NCBI RefSeq assembly: GCF_013608025.1
Contig: NZ_VDLV01000010.1
Location: 55,527 to 119,526 of the forward strand
Length of the DNA: 64,000 nucleotides
DNA from: Pseudomonas brassicacearum subsp. neoaurantiaca
GTDB lineage: Bacteria; Pseudomonadota; Gammaproteobacteria; Pseudomonadales; Pseudomonadaceae
Reading direction: 5' to 3'
Shown here: positions 53,294-62,302 of the stretch, piece by piece
Layout of the letters: each line of letters opens with the position of its first letter
Position numbering within the stretch: position 1 is the stretch's first letter
The notes under the pieces: generated by a model
Database searches by the model: none
Told to the model about the DNA's origin: nothing
The model's input: the letters and a program-made list of their open reading frames with translations, nothing else
Translations under genes and position numbers: made by a program

Positions 53294-54187
53294 TCAAGCC
53301 GATTGCGCCGGGATCATTGGCGCGCGCGGCCAGTCTTGTTGTTGCAATTCGACCCAGGCGTTCAGGTTGGCGCCAACCATGCCTTTGCGCCACATCAACC
53401 ACGTTGTCGCGCTGGCAAACGGCTCGGCCAGCGGATGCACCCTCACGCGCTCGCGACCCGGCAGGCTGGCGAGCATCGACTCGGACATCAGCGCCACACC
53501 GGACCCGGCGATGACACACGCGAGCATTCCTTGATACGACTCGATCTCCATCGCCCGGCCCATGGTTGCATGGTCGTGGGCGAACCAGGCTTCCAGGCGC
53601 ATACGGTACGAACAGCCACGCCGGAAGGTGAACACCGCGCGACCCTGAACGTCCAGCGCACTGCGCACTGACGGATGATCGGCCTCGGTGATCAGCACCA
53701 ACCGCTCGTCGCACAACGGCACGCCATCCAATCCCGCCAGTTCCAAAGGACCATCCACCAGCGCCGCATCGAGGCGATTGGTGAGCAGGCCTTCAAGCAA
53801 TTCTCCGCTCGGTCCCGATTGCACTTGCAGGTTCACCGCCGGATAAGCCCGGTGATAAGCCGCCAGCAGGTCCGGCAAATGCGTCGCCGCCGTGCTGTAC
53901 ATCGTGCCGAGGACAAAATCCCCGGCCGGCTGGCCGCCCTGCACCGCCGCGTGGGCTTCGTCATGCAGGGCGAACAGCTTGGTCGCATAGTCCAACAAGA
54001 CTTTTCCCGCAGGCGACAACTGCAACCGCTGACGCTCTCTTAGGAAAAGATCCACGCCCAACTGCTCTTCGAGCTGCTTGAGCCGCGTCGACAGGTTTGA
54101 CGGCACCCGGTGCAGACGCTCGGCGGCCCGAGTGATGGAACCCTCTTCGGCCACCGCTTGGAAAATCCGTAACTGGCTGAACTCCAC
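53294..54187 (-). CDS. LysR-family transcriptional regulator (PA1413 position)
   Basis: This 297-aa LysR protein starts at a GTG at 54187 (MEFSQLRIFQAVAEEGSITR), with GGAG 6 nt upstream; an upstream TTG is less likely. The helix-turn-helix spans SITRAAERLHRVPSNLSTRL. It is divergent from an MFS gene, with an inverted repeat at 54224-54238 between them. Divergent pairing suggests it regulates that carrier. By position it matches PA1413. Confidence 0.87.
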   Translation of the reverse strand: MEFSQLRIFQAVAEEGSITRAAERLHRVPSNLSTRLKQLEEQLGVDLFLRERQRLQLSPAGKVLLDYATKLFALHDEAHAAVQGGQPAGDFVLGTMYSTAATHLPDLLAAYHRAYPAVNLQVQSGPSGELLEGLLTNRLDAALVDGPLELAGLDGVPLCDERLVLITEADHPSVRSALDVQGRAVFTFRRGCSYRMRLEAWFAHDHATMGRAMEIESYQGMLACVIAGSGVALMSESMLASLPGRERVRVHPLAEPFASATTWLMWRKGMVGANLNAWVELQQQDWPRAPMIPAQSA

Positions 54188-54223
54188 GACCCTCTCCAAA
54201 AAAGAACAAGTTACTCACTATTA

Positions 54224-54238
54224 TTCATTTTTAATGAA
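54224..54238. promoter_or_regulatory. Inverted repeat between LysR and MFS genes
   Basis: TTCATTTTTAATGAA has perfect 5-bp arms (TTCAT/ATGAA) and lies in an AT-rich stretch between two divergent genes. It is a plausible LysR operator controlling both directions. Confidence 0.45.
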
Positions 54239-54290
54239 AGTCAATCAGTCCTAGCCTGACGGTCAATCACCTCGACGCCGGAGATCGACC

Positions 54291-55463
54291 ATGTCGCCCT
54301 TGATTCGCCTGCTCGCCAGCTTCATTGCCCTGATGATGGCCATGGGCATCGGCCGCTTCGCCCTTACACCGCAGTTACCTCATTTGATCGGCGAAGGTCA
54401 GGTGGACTTGACCGCCGCCGGTCTGATCGCCGCCGCCAACTACCTGGGTTATTTCCTCGGTGCGCTGGACGCCATGTTCGCCCGTCGCCCGGAACAGGTG
54501 CGGCGACGGCTGCTCGGCGGCCTCTGGCTGTGCGTGCTGCTGACCCTGGCGTCGTTCTGGGCCTGGGGCTTCTGGCCGCACCTGGCGTTGCGCTTTGGCA
54601 CGGGCGTGGCGAGTGCCTGGGTGATGGTGATGATCACGGCCCTGAGCCAACCCTTGGCCGCGGCGGCGGGACGGCCACGGCTCGGCGCACTGGTATTCGC
54701 CGGACCGGGATTGGGGATTTTTCTCACAGGGTTGTTGGCCCTTGGCTCGAACCTGCTGGGCCAGACCTCCGATGTGTTGTGGCTGGTGTACGCCGGGGCT
54801 GCACTGGTGATGTTGCTCGTGATCCTGCCGGTCCTGCCAAAACCTGCGCCGACGGCATCCCATGCTGCGCCCGCCGTTGTATCCAGCAATAACGGCATCG
54901 CCCGACTCGGCGTGGTCTACGCCTTGTACGGCGTGGGCTACATCATTCCAGCGACGTTCCTGTCGCAGATGGCTTCCGCGCAATTCCACGGGCAATGGCA
55001 AGCGGATCTGTTCTGGCCTTGCTTCGGCCTGGCCGCTGCCATCGGTGTACTGCTGGTGAGCCTGCGCCGGCCCAACCCGAACACCACCAGCCGCTGGCTG
55101 ACGGCGACGCTGTGGTTGCAAGCCGCTGGTGTGTTTGCCTGTCTGCTGGGCAGCGGCGCAGGATTGGCGCTGGGCGTGCTTCTCTGTGGCACGCCGTTCC
55201 TGGCCTGCATGCAGCTGGTGATGCTGCGCTCCCGAGAGCTGGCACCCCACGCCACCCAGCGCAACGCAGGTCTGTTGACCGCCTGCTTTGCCATTGGCCA
55301 ACTCAGCGGCCCCTTGCTGGCGGCGCTGAGCAGCCATTTCAGCGGCGGCCTGCAACCCGCACTGATCATTGCCGGCAGCGGCTTGGTGCTGGCGGGCGGC
55401 CTGTTGCTGCAGCCCGCCAACCAAAACGCAGCGAAACGCTGCGCCCAAACTGCCCTGCGTTGA
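54291..55463 (+). CDS. YbfB/YjiJ-family MFS transporter
   Basis: This 390-aa protein begins MSPLIRLLASFIALMMAMGI with the family motif GIGRFALTPQLPHL, and shows 11-12 transmembrane segments. YbfB/YjiJ carriers are MFS transporters of unknown substrate. It is divergent from the LysR gene and convergent with the NCS1 gene; the two stop codons are adjacent (55463/55464). Confidence 0.88.
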   Translation: MSPLIRLLASFIALMMAMGIGRFALTPQLPHLIGEGQVDLTAAGLIAAANYLGYFLGALDAMFARRPEQVRRRLLGGLWLCVLLTLASFWAWGFWPHLALRFGTGVASAWVMVMITALSQPLAAAAGRPRLGALVFAGPGLGIFLTGLLALGSNLLGQTSDVLWLVYAGAALVMLLVILPVLPKPAPTASHAAPAVVSSNNGIARLGVVYALYGVGYIIPATFLSQMASAQFHGQWQADLFWPCFGLAAAIGVLLVSLRRPNPNTTSRWLTATLWLQAAGVFACLLGSGAGLALGVLLCGTPFLACMQLVMLRSRELAPHATQRNAGLLTACFAIGQLSGPLLAALSSHFSGGLQPALIIAGSGLVLAGGLLLQPANQNAAKRCAQTALR

Positions 55464-56918
55464 TCAGGCCTGGCCTGCCGGGTTCAGCGAGGTGTTCAGT
55501 TGTGGGAAAGGTTCGCGTCGCGCCAAGGCGAAATACAACACGCCGCCGAGGAAACAACCGGTGAACCAGGCAAAGTTGGCCATCGGTTGAAGGAACGGCG
55601 TGAAAGTGATCGCCACGCCCATCAGCGTCGCCGGGATCAACGCCTTCACCGCCGTCCAGTTGATTCCCCCGCTGTAGTAATAACGCCCAGTCGGGCCGTC
55701 ATTGAACAGTGCGTCGACATCGATCTGCTGTTTTTTGATCAGGTAGTAATCCACCAGCAGGATGCCAAACAGCGGGCCGATAAACGCCGCCAGCACGTCC
55801 AGGGTGTAGTGGATCACTTCAGGGTTATTGAACAGGTTCCACGGCGTGATGAAAATCGAGGCCACCGCCGCAATCATGCCGCCGGCGCGCCAGCTGATCT
55901 TGCTCGGCGCGACGTTGGCGAAGTCAAAGGCCGGGGAGACGAAGTTGGCGACGATGTTGATGCCGATGGTCGCGGTGACGAAGGCAAAGGCGCCCAGCAG
56001 GACGGCAACGTTGTTGTCGATGCGCGCCACGGTGGCGATCGGATCGTGGAGCATCTCACCGAACACCGGCAACGTGCCGGAAACGATCACCACGGTCACC
56101 AGGGAGAACGCCAGGAAATTCACCGGCAACCCCCAGAAATTGCCGCGACGTACGTCAGACATACTCCGGCAGTACCGACTGAAATCACCGAAATTCAAGG
56201 TTGGACCGGAAAAGTACGACACCACCAGAGCCGTCGCCACGATCACTTGTCCGAATGCCTGCCAGCCGGACAGCGATTTTTCCGCCAAGGTAAAACTGAT
56301 GTTGCTCCAACCAGCCTTCCAGACGATCCAACCGGCCAGCAAGAACATCACGGCGTATACCACCGGCCCGGCCCAATCGATAAAACGACGGATCGACTCC
56401 ATGCCCGTCCAGAACACCAATGCCTGGACGAACCACAGGCTGAGGAAACCGAACCAGCCCAGGTAGGACAAACCGGCAAAGTGAGGCGTCGCGTAGGCTT
56501 CCATCGAAGGAAAAAACCGCAGGACTACGATGATCAGCGCACTGGAGGCCAGGTACGTCTGGATCCCATACCAGGCTACGGCGATCAGCCCGCGAATGAC
56601 CGCCGGGATATTCGCCCCGAACACGCCAAATGCCAGCCGGCAAATGACCGGATAAGGCACCGCCGCCTGTTGGCTCGGCTTGGCGACCAGGTTGGCGATC
56701 AACTGCACGATGCAAATCCCGCCCAGTAACGCAATCAGCACCTGCCAACTCGCCAGGCCCAAGGCGAACAGGCTGGCGGCAAACACATAACCGCCGACGC
56801 TGTGCACATCACTCATCCAGAACGCGAAGATGTTGTACCAATTCCATTTCTGCGGCAGCGGGCCCAGGTCTTCGTTATAGAGACGGGGGCTGTAGCCGTT
56901 GGGCAATTGCTCGGACAT
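55464..56918 (-). CDS. NCS1 nucleobase:cation symporter
   Basis: The protein is 484 aa from the ATG at 56918 (MSEQLPNGYSPRLYNEDLGP), preceded by AGGAG. It has 12 transmembrane helices. The N-terminal helices (FAFWMSDVHSVGGYVFAASL) and the LNFGDFSRYCRS motif are typical of the uracil/allantoin/hydantoin branch of NCS1. The exact nucleobase is not certain. The longer frame to 57026 lacks family similarity. Confidence 0.88.
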   Translation of the reverse strand: MSEQLPNGYSPRLYNEDLGPLPQKWNWYNIFAFWMSDVHSVGGYVFAASLFALGLASWQVLIALLGGICIVQLIANLVAKPSQQAAVPYPVICRLAFGVFGANIPAVIRGLIAVAWYGIQTYLASSALIIVVLRFFPSMEAYATPHFAGLSYLGWFGFLSLWFVQALVFWTGMESIRRFIDWAGPVVYAVMFLLAGWIVWKAGWSNISFTLAEKSLSGWQAFGQVIVATALVVSYFSGPTLNFGDFSRYCRSMSDVRRGNFWGLPVNFLAFSLVTVVIVSGTLPVFGEMLHDPIATVARIDNNVAVLLGAFAFVTATIGINIVANFVSPAFDFANVAPSKISWRAGGMIAAVASIFITPWNLFNNPEVIHYTLDVLAAFIGPLFGILLVDYYLIKKQQIDVDALFNDGPTGRYYYSGGINWTAVKALIPATLMGVAITFTPFLQPMANFAWFTGCFLGGVLYFALARREPFPQLNTSLNPAGQA

Positions 56919-57154
56919 TGCGGGGCTCCTTAGGGTGCCGCCGTGCCCCCGAGTTGATTGTCCACCACACTGCGCACGGGAGCCGGCGTGGTTTGTATAC
57001 GGGTTGCTAGGCAGAATGCGTGCCATGGGCGCTGGATGCGAGACAAACCGTGCTTTTCAGCGCAGGTAAAAACCGAATGAACACAGCAGAACGCCCACGA
57101 ACGGGGCGCGGATGCATGCTTAAGGTGCAGGGATTTTTGTATACAGCGAAGATT

Positions 57155-57282
57155 GTGGCGAGGGGATTTATCCCCGCTGGGCTGCGGAGCAGCCCCAAAA
57201 TAACCACTCAATCTGGCAGGTACACCGAGGCGTTCGAATCAGGGCTGCTTCGCAGCCCAGCGGGGATAAATCCCCTCGCCAC
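57155..57282. repeat. REP pair (GTGGCGAGGGGATTTATCC family)
   Basis: GTGGCGAGGGGATTTATCCC and its inverted copy flank palindromes (GGGCTGCGGAGCAGCCC; GGGCTGCTTCGCAGCCC). The core differs from the common family at the AT-rich TTTATC step. Confidence 0.88.
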
Positions 57283-57321
57283 AGGATGACCTAGCCAACG
57301 GTGGTTTGCTCGGCCTAACGA

Positions 57322-58158
57322 TCAAGTCAGCTCAATACGATCAGCATGAATGACAATCTGCCCATTCTTGTACAGCGCACCAATGGCCTTCTTGAAGTTG
57401 CCCTTGCTCACGCCAAACAGACTGCTGATCAACACCGGGTCGCTCTTGTCGCTGACCGGCAGCGTGCCGTTGTTTTCACGCAACTTGGCAAGGATCTTCG
57501 CGTTGAGGCTGGTGGCCGCTTCCTGGCCCACCGGCTGCAAACTCAAACTGATCTTGCCGTCCGGACGGATTTCCTTGATGAAACCCTTTTCCTGCTTGCC
57601 GGCGCGCATGAACTTGAAGATTTCGTTCTTGTGGATCAAGCCCCAGTGCTTGTTGTTGATGATCGCCTTGAAGCCCATGTCGGTGGCTTCGGCGACCAGC
57701 AAATCAACTTCCTGCCCAGGCGTGTAGTTGGCCGGGGTCTTGTCCAGATAACGATCCAACCGCGCCGTGGCGGTGATGCGGCGGGTGTGCTTGTCGAGGT
57801 AGACGTGCACCACGCAGTACTCGCCCGCCGTCAGCTGGCGTTTTTCTTCGGAATACGGCAGCAGCAGATCCTTTGGCAGGCCCCAGTCCAGGAACACGCC
57901 AATGCTGTTGACTTCAACCACTTTCAGGCTGGCGAATTCCCCAACCTGGACTTTCGGTTTTTCCGTGGTGGCGATCAGTTTGTCGTCGCTGTCCAGATAA
58001 ATGAAAACATTGAGCCAGTCTTCATCTTCACTGGGAATATCCTTGGGGATATAACGGTTGGGCAGGAGGATTTCACCGTCCGCACCGCCGTCCAGGTATA
58101 AACCGAAGTTGGTGTGTTTAACCACTTGCAAACTGTTGTAGCGCCCGACTAAAGCCAT
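57322..58158 (-). CDS. cvfB: CvfB-like S1-domain RNA-binding protein
   Basis: This 278-aa protein from the ATG at 58158 (MALVGRYNSLQVVKHTNFGL) has S1-like beta domains (about 1-65, 70-135 and 145-215) and a C-terminal winged helix (LISSLFGVSKGNFKKAIGAL). This is the layout of CvfB/YitL (three S1 domains plus a winged helix), an RNA-binding regulator. A TTG two codons upstream is possible but has poorer spacing to GAGGG. It stands alone. Confidence 0.9.
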   Translation of the reverse strand: MALVGRYNSLQVVKHTNFGLYLDGGADGEILLPNRYIPKDIPSEDEDWLNVFIYLDSDDKLIATTEKPKVQVGEFASLKVVEVNSIGVFLDWGLPKDLLLPYSEEKRQLTAGEYCVVHVYLDKHTRRITATARLDRYLDKTPANYTPGQEVDLLVAEATDMGFKAIINNKHWGLIHKNEIFKFMRAGKQEKGFIKEIRPDGKISLSLQPVGQEAATSLNAKILAKLRENNGTLPVSDKSDPVLISSLFGVSKGNFKKAIGALYKNGQIVIHADRIELT

Positions 58159-58497
58159 TTCCAAATACCCTCATTGCGTGGGCGGCATTCTACCCGGTTT
58201 TGCGGTGCGATTCGTGACGTTGAAAGATCTGACCGCGTAGGCCTTGATTTTCAAGGGTTTTCGCCCTTGACAAAGCCATTCGTCAGACGGCGAAGGGCTC
58301 GATCCGCCCCGTTTCAGCTTTGTATAAAAGGAACGGTTGTTATTTAAAAACAGTGGCTTAGCGGTAATAAACGGGCATGAATCGGTCAATATTCAGGCCT
58401 TGTCGAAAATAATCCAAGGGGATATTTGCCAAGCAATTGTCAAGTATTTCCTGTACGATGCCTGGCCCAATTAATTATCCATAGGTTAATGGCCGTC
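58159..58497. other. cvfB to small-gene intergenic region
   Basis: This 339-bp divergent gap is AT-rich from about 58320 to 58490. A TCAAGGG/CCCTTGA hairpin lies at 58251-58270. No gene is evident. It must hold promoters for cvfB and for the 59-aa gene, but I find no box pair with correct spacing. Confidence 0.6.
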
Positions 58498-58677
58498 ATG
58501 CGCGTAAAAGCATCCAACAGCAAAGCAAAGCCAGCTCCAGCCGTTGAAACCAGCGAGTCGATCAACGACCAAATTGCTGCGTTCCTCAAGTCCGGCGGTG
58601 AAATCCAGCAGATTGCCAAAGGTGTCAGCGGCCAGACCTTCGGTCCGTCCAAGCAGATCAGCCTGGGCAAGAAGTAA
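58498..58677 (+). CDS. Conserved 59-aa small basic protein of unknown function
   Basis: This frame gives 59 aa from MRVKASNSKAKPAPAVETSE. It is Lys/Ala-rich at the N-terminus, then has a helix (INDQIAAFLKSGGEIQQIAK) and a C-terminal GPSKQISLGKK tail. I know this type only as a small hypothetical protein of pseudomonads. An ATG at 58489 would add three residues (MAV) and has an AGG 4 nt upstream, so either start is possible. A hairpin with AAGCGCTT arms lies about 16 bp after the stop. Confidence 0.65.
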   Translation: MRVKASNSKAKPAPAVETSESINDQIAAFLKSGGEIQQIAKGVSGQTFGPSKQISLGKK

Positions 58678-58874
58678 TCCCCCGCGTCACCTGGTCCCAA
58701 AGCGCTTTGAATCCCGAAGCGCTTGGGCTGGAACCCCTCTCCTGATATCCATTCCCGCAGAAATCGACGAACGGCCATCGCTGCCGAACATTCGCCGGTA
58801 TGCTTGCACCTCTCTAGCTCAAGCGTTCCAGCTTGGTTACGGTTCCCTGCTCCTCGCTATTGATGGAGTGAAGC

Positions 58875-59585
58875 ATGCGCATTCCTGTTGTCCTGCTGAC
58901 GTTCAGCCTGCTCGCTTGCCCCTTTGCCTATGGGCAGGTATTCCAGCGCGAGCTCGGTGACTTCGACCTCAAGCTTGGCACAACTCCCAGCCGCAGCATG
59001 GCCCAAGGCCTTGTCACACCGTCGAGCACCGGCTCGTTCCACGGCGGCCTGGACCTGAGCCACGACAGTGGCTGGTACGTCGGACAATGGTCACCCAGTG
59101 CCGGCTACTCCGCCGACCTTGAAGTCGATTCCTACATGGGCTTCAAACACCCTTTCGACCAGACCCTGGGCTACGAAGTCGGCCTGATCCACTACAGCTA
59201 CCCCACCGTCGACACCCTCGACAGCCAGGAATTCTATGGCGGCCTGACCATCCTCGGCAGCCGCTTCGGTGCGGCGTTGAGCAACGACCCGGATAAACAG
59301 AACAGCACCCTGTTTGCCGACCTCGGTGGCAACGTGCCCTTCGGCATCGGCATCAGCGCCAAATACACCACCCACCAACTCAATACTCCAGTCTCGGTGG
59401 AAGACGGTTATGTAGGCAGTTTCAGTGACTGGTCGCTGAAAATTTCCCGTCCGTGGCGGGGCATCGACCTGGACCTGATCTACAGCGACTCAAGCCTCAG
59501 CGGTGCCAGCTGCTCGGCGTACTCCGGCCACAACAGCGAATGCGATAGCCTGCTGACCCTGAAGATGGCCCATCCTTTTTACTAA
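58875..59585 (+). CDS. TorF-family putative porin
   Basis: This 236-aa protein has a signal peptide (VVLLTFSLLACPFAYG) and a beta-barrel pattern with repeated alternating strands. It matches the TorF/Gcw_chp-type small porin family (TIGR02001-like), with GTTPSRSMAQG and LDLSHDSGWYVGQWSPS segments. It probably forms a small outer-membrane channel; the substrate is unknown. It is followed by a lipoprotein gene. Confidence 0.78.
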   Translation: MRIPVVLLTFSLLACPFAYGQVFQRELGDFDLKLGTTPSRSMAQGLVTPSSTGSFHGGLDLSHDSGWYVGQWSPSAGYSADLEVDSYMGFKHPFDQTLGYEVGLIHYSYPTVDTLDSQEFYGGLTILGSRFGAALSNDPDKQNSTLFADLGGNVPFGIGISAKYTTHQLNTPVSVEDGYVGSFSDWSLKISRPWRGIDLDLIYSDSSLSGASCSAYSGHNSECDSLLTLKMAHPFY

Positions 59586-59666
59586 GCGTTACTTATTCAA
59601 TCGGCTGAACTGCCGCGCGCCTGCCATGCTCAAACAAAGCACCTCCGCTTTCGCAAGGACTCGCTC

Positions 59667-60533
59667 ATGTCGCGCTGGTTAACACGCACCGCCATGTTCC
59701 TCGCCCTGCTGCTGACACTCACCGCTTGCAGCCGTGTCGGCCTGGCCTACCGCAACCTCGACCTGATCATTCCCTGGACACTCAACGATTACCTGGAGAT
59801 CAACGGTCAGCAAAAAGACTGGTTCGACGATCGCCTCAAGGAGCACTTGAGCTGGCATTGCACCACGCAATTGCCCGGCTACCTGGACTGGCTCGACCGC
59901 CTGAAGACCATGGTGCAGACCAACCAGGTGACTGATGAAGCCTTGCAGCAGCGTACCCGCGAGGCCAAGGCCGCGATCGCCGACACCGCCCGGGAGATCA
60001 CACCTTCGGCCATCGAGTTATTGCAGGGCCTGAGCGACGAGCAGGTCGCCGACATGGACGCCGCGTTCGTCAAGGACCAGCGCAAGCGGCAGCGTGAATA
60101 CCTGAAGCCGACTTTGGAACAGCAGATCAAGGAGCGCGCCGAGCGCATGGTGAAACGCCTCGACGACTGGATCGGCCCGATCAACGACGCACAGCGCCAG
60201 CGGGTGATGGCTTGGTCCACCGCCCTGGGCGACCAGAACCAGCAATGGATCGCCAACCGCGCCCACTGGCAAAACCAGTTCAGCGAAGCCGTCGCCCAGC
60301 GCCACAGCCCCGACTTTCCGAAACGCATCGAGCAATTGCTGGTCAACCGCGAAAGCCTGTGGACACCTGCTTACCGCGAGGCCTACAACAAAACCGAAGC
60401 CCAGGCCCGCAGCCTGCTGGTGGACCTGATGGCCAACAGCACCCCGGCGCAGCGTGAACGGTTGTTGCAAAAGATTGATGGGGTGAAGAAGGATTTCAGT
60501 GATCTGAAATGCTTGAAGGCAGCACGATCCTGA
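59667..60533 (+). CDS. DUF6279-type lipoprotein
   Basis: This 288-aa protein has a lipoprotein signal (LALLLTLTACSRVGLAYRN) with lipobox LTAC and a helix-rich mature part carrying a DYLEINGQQKDWFDDRL motif. Such proteins are common as lipoproteins in pseudomonads and have no assigned function. It lies 81 bp downstream of the TorF-like porin. Confidence 0.78.
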   Translation: MSRWLTRTAMFLALLLTLTACSRVGLAYRNLDLIIPWTLNDYLEINGQQKDWFDDRLKEHLSWHCTTQLPGYLDWLDRLKTMVQTNQVTDEALQQRTREAKAAIADTAREITPSAIELLQGLSDEQVADMDAAFVKDQRKRQREYLKPTLEQQIKERAERMVKRLDDWIGPINDAQRQRVMAWSTALGDQNQQWIANRAHWQNQFSEAVAQRHSPDFPKRIEQLLVNRESLWTPAYREAYNKTEAQARSLLVDLMANSTPAQRERLLQKIDGVKKDFSDLKCLKAARS

Positions 60534-60550
60534 ATCCACTGAGGATCCAA

Positions 60551-60639
60551 TGTGGGAGCGAGCCTGCTCGCGAAAGCGGCCTGGCAGGCAAAGATAGGTT
60601 ACCTGTCAGATTGCTTTCGCGAGCAGGCTCGCTCCCACA
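60551..60639. repeat. REP pair (TGTGGGAGCGAGCC family)
   Basis: TGTGGGAGCGAGCCTGCTCGCGA and its inverted copy flank a 40-nt spacer between the convergent lipoprotein and DUF2513-like genes. It is the same family as at 28557-28645. Confidence 0.9.
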
Positions 60640-60659
60640 TTGGGATTCGGCCAGACTTG

Positions 60660-61052
60660 TCAGGCAATCTGCGCCTTCGAAGCCAGATCATCAAAGGTAA
60701 ACTCATCCAGCGCATCTTCCTGCTCATCCAGCACCTGGCGCGGATGATCATTGCCCGGAATGCTGCTGTCGATCAGGCTCAACAACCGCGAGCCGCGAGG
60801 CGTCAGCACGAAATTCTCGCCGTTGCCGCCCTCCTCCTCTGGCCGGGGCTCGATATACCCACGCTCCAGCAGTAATTTTTCGTACTCCCCGGCGACCGCT
60901 TTCAGATGATCGAGGTTCTCGATTTCCTCGCCCTGAGCCGCCTTTTCCGCCGCGTGCTGCTCCGCGTAGGGCCGAGGGGTAAAACTGTGGCCGGCGCCGT
61001 TCTGCACTTCGTGGAGCAACCGTTCGATCAAGTCCCAGTTATAAGTCGTCAT
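60660..61052 (-). CDS. DUF2513-like small winged-helix protein
   Basis: This 130-aa protein starts MTTYNWDLIERLLHEVQNGA, a typical DUF2513-like opening. It contains an ENLDHLKAVAGEYEKLLLERGYIEPR segment consistent with a winged helix, and an acidic C-terminus. No function is known. It is convergent with the lipoprotein gene. Confidence 0.65.
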   Translation of the reverse strand: MTTYNWDLIERLLHEVQNGAGHSFTPRPYAEQHAAEKAAQGEEIENLDHLKAVAGEYEKLLLERGYIEPRPEEEGGNGENFVLTPRGSRLLSLIDSSIPGNDHPRQVLDEQEDALDEFTFDDLASKAQIA

Positions 61053-61240
61053 CCTGGTCCATCCTCTAAAGCTTAAGAGAGAGATGCCTACCTAACGTGT
61101 GACCGAAGCGGTTCAGCGCCGTTCAGCCGGGTTTTCGACCGCCCTTATCCACAAGCCGACCAACGGTTTGTCGAATCCGCCGCCAGCCAAACGACTAACC
61201 GTTGCAATCGTCGGTAAATCCATCCCTGAGGAGAAGCCCC

Positions 61241-61972
61241 ATGAACATCGAGCACCATCAGGTCGTCTCGCGTGAAGAATGGCTCGCCGCCCGCCGCGAA
61301 CACCTGGCCCACGAAAAAGCCTTCACCCGTGAACGAGACAAACTCAGCGCCGAACGCCGCGCCCTGCCCTGGGTAAAAATCGACAAACCCTACCGCTTCC
61401 AAGGTCCCCACGGCGAACTGAGCCTCGCCGACCTGTTCGGCGGCCGCAGCCAACTGATCATCTACCACTTCATGTTCGGCCCCGGCTGGACAGAAGGCTG
61501 CCAGGGCTGCTCCTTCCTCTCCGACCACATCGACGGCGCCAACCAACACCTGGCCCACCACGACGTCGCCGTGGTCGCCGTCTCCCGCGCCCCCTTCGCC
61601 GAATTCCAACCTTTCAAACGCCGCATGGGCTGGGCCTTCGACTGGGTCTCGTCGCAAGGCTGCGACTTCAACTATGACTTCGGTGTCAGCTTTAAAACCG
61701 AAGACACCGCCGCCGGAATAGCCACCTACAACTACGAAAAAACCGACACCACCGAAGGCGAACTCCCAGGCCTGAGCGTCTTCTATCGCAACGAAGCCGG
61801 CGACATCTTCCACACCTACTCCACCTATGCCCGTGGCCTCGACATCCTGGTCGGCACCTACAACTACCTCGACCTGACGCCCAAGGGCCGCAATGAAGAC
61901 GAGATCATGGATTGGGTGCGGCATCATGATAAGTATGAAGAGGCCAAGCCGCGTGGTTGCTGCCATAGCTGA
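61241..61972 (+). CDS. DUF899 thioredoxin-fold protein
   Basis: This 243-aa protein begins MNIEHHQVVSREEWLAARRE and has the DUF899 pattern, with the redox-type Cys cluster in FGPGWTEGCQGCSFLSDHID (CxxC) and a CC pair near the C-terminus. DUF899 proteins resemble thioredoxin/peroxiredoxin folds; the function is not defined. The longer frame to 61202 is not supported. It stands alone. Confidence 0.82.
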   Translation: MNIEHHQVVSREEWLAARREHLAHEKAFTRERDKLSAERRALPWVKIDKPYRFQGPHGELSLADLFGGRSQLIIYHFMFGPGWTEGCQGCSFLSDHIDGANQHLAHHDVAVVAVSRAPFAEFQPFKRRMGWAFDWVSSQGCDFNYDFGVSFKTEDTAAGIATYNYEKTDTTEGELPGLSVFYRNEAGDIFHTYSTYARGLDILVGTYNYLDLTPKGRNEDEIMDWVRHHDKYEEAKPRGCCHS

Positions 61973-62005
61973 TGCGCCAAGCAGCCCAGTCGAGCGCGAT
62001 CCCTG

Positions 62006-62050
62006 TGGTGAGGGAGCTTGCTTCCGCTCGACTGCGCAGCGGTCGCTTGC
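62006..62050. repeat. Single diverged REP copy
   Basis: GTGGTGAGGGAGCTTGCTTCC followed by GACTGCGCAGCGGTC is one REP element without its inverted partner, unlike the pairs elsewhere in the window. Confidence 0.7.
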
Positions 62051-62106
62051 TTTAAGCCGACAAATGCTAGGCCAAACGTCCTACACAAAGCTCGGAAAGC
62101 GGTGTC

Positions 62107-62136
62107 TTGTGGCACTGGAGCGGGCCAGCCTATAGT
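62107..62136 (+). promoter_or_regulatory. Sigma-70-like promoter of the 25-aa peptide unit
   Basis: TTGTGG (62107-62112) and TATAGT (62131-62136) are separated by 18 bp. The -10 matches TATAAT at five of six positions; the -35 is weaker. Transcription would start near 62143, just upstream of the small hairpin and ORF. Confidence 0.5.
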
Positions 62137-62159
62137 CCCTCGTCGCTCAAAAAGACGAC

Positions 62160-62175
62160 CGGGTTTGGCGACCCG
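62160..62175 (+). other. Small 5' hairpin with an arm complementary to the terminator
   Basis: CGGGT (62160-62164) and ACCCG (62171-62175) form a 5-bp stem around TTGGCG. The segment GGCGACCC (62167-62174) is also the reverse complement of GGGTCGCC inside the downstream terminator arm (62314-62321), so the leader could pair with either partner. The regulatory meaning is speculative. Confidence 0.4.
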
Positions 62176-62214
62176 CATCAACAGAGAGGCTCATCAACTT
62201 CCGAGGCTCTTGCT

Positions 62215-62292
62215 ATGACCAGATACATGCCCATCACTGGCGTCGACTGTGATGGATGTAATTGGGAGGCGGTTGCGGGCGCAAGCTGCTGA
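62215..62292 (+). CDS. Candidate 25-aa Cys-containing peptide
   Basis: The ATG at 62215 has GAGG 8 nt upstream and opens a 25-codon frame beginning MTRYMPITGVD. It has Cys at positions 12, 15 (a C-D-G-C pair) and 25, Trp at 17, and ends at a TGA. It lies between a promoter-like pair and an intrinsic terminator, so a discrete transcript of about 185 nt is likely. I do not recognise the peptide. It may be a genuine small protein, a leader peptide, or chance coding inside an sRNA. Confidence 0.5.
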   Translation: MTRYMPITGVDCDGCNWEAVAGASC

Positions 62293-62302
62293 GTAACGAA
62301 AA

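Noticed and set aside
55500..56729. A 409-codon frame opposite the NCS1 gene
   Set aside because: The NCS1 frame has 12 clear membrane helices and a good ribosome site; the opposite frame is polar and repetitive.
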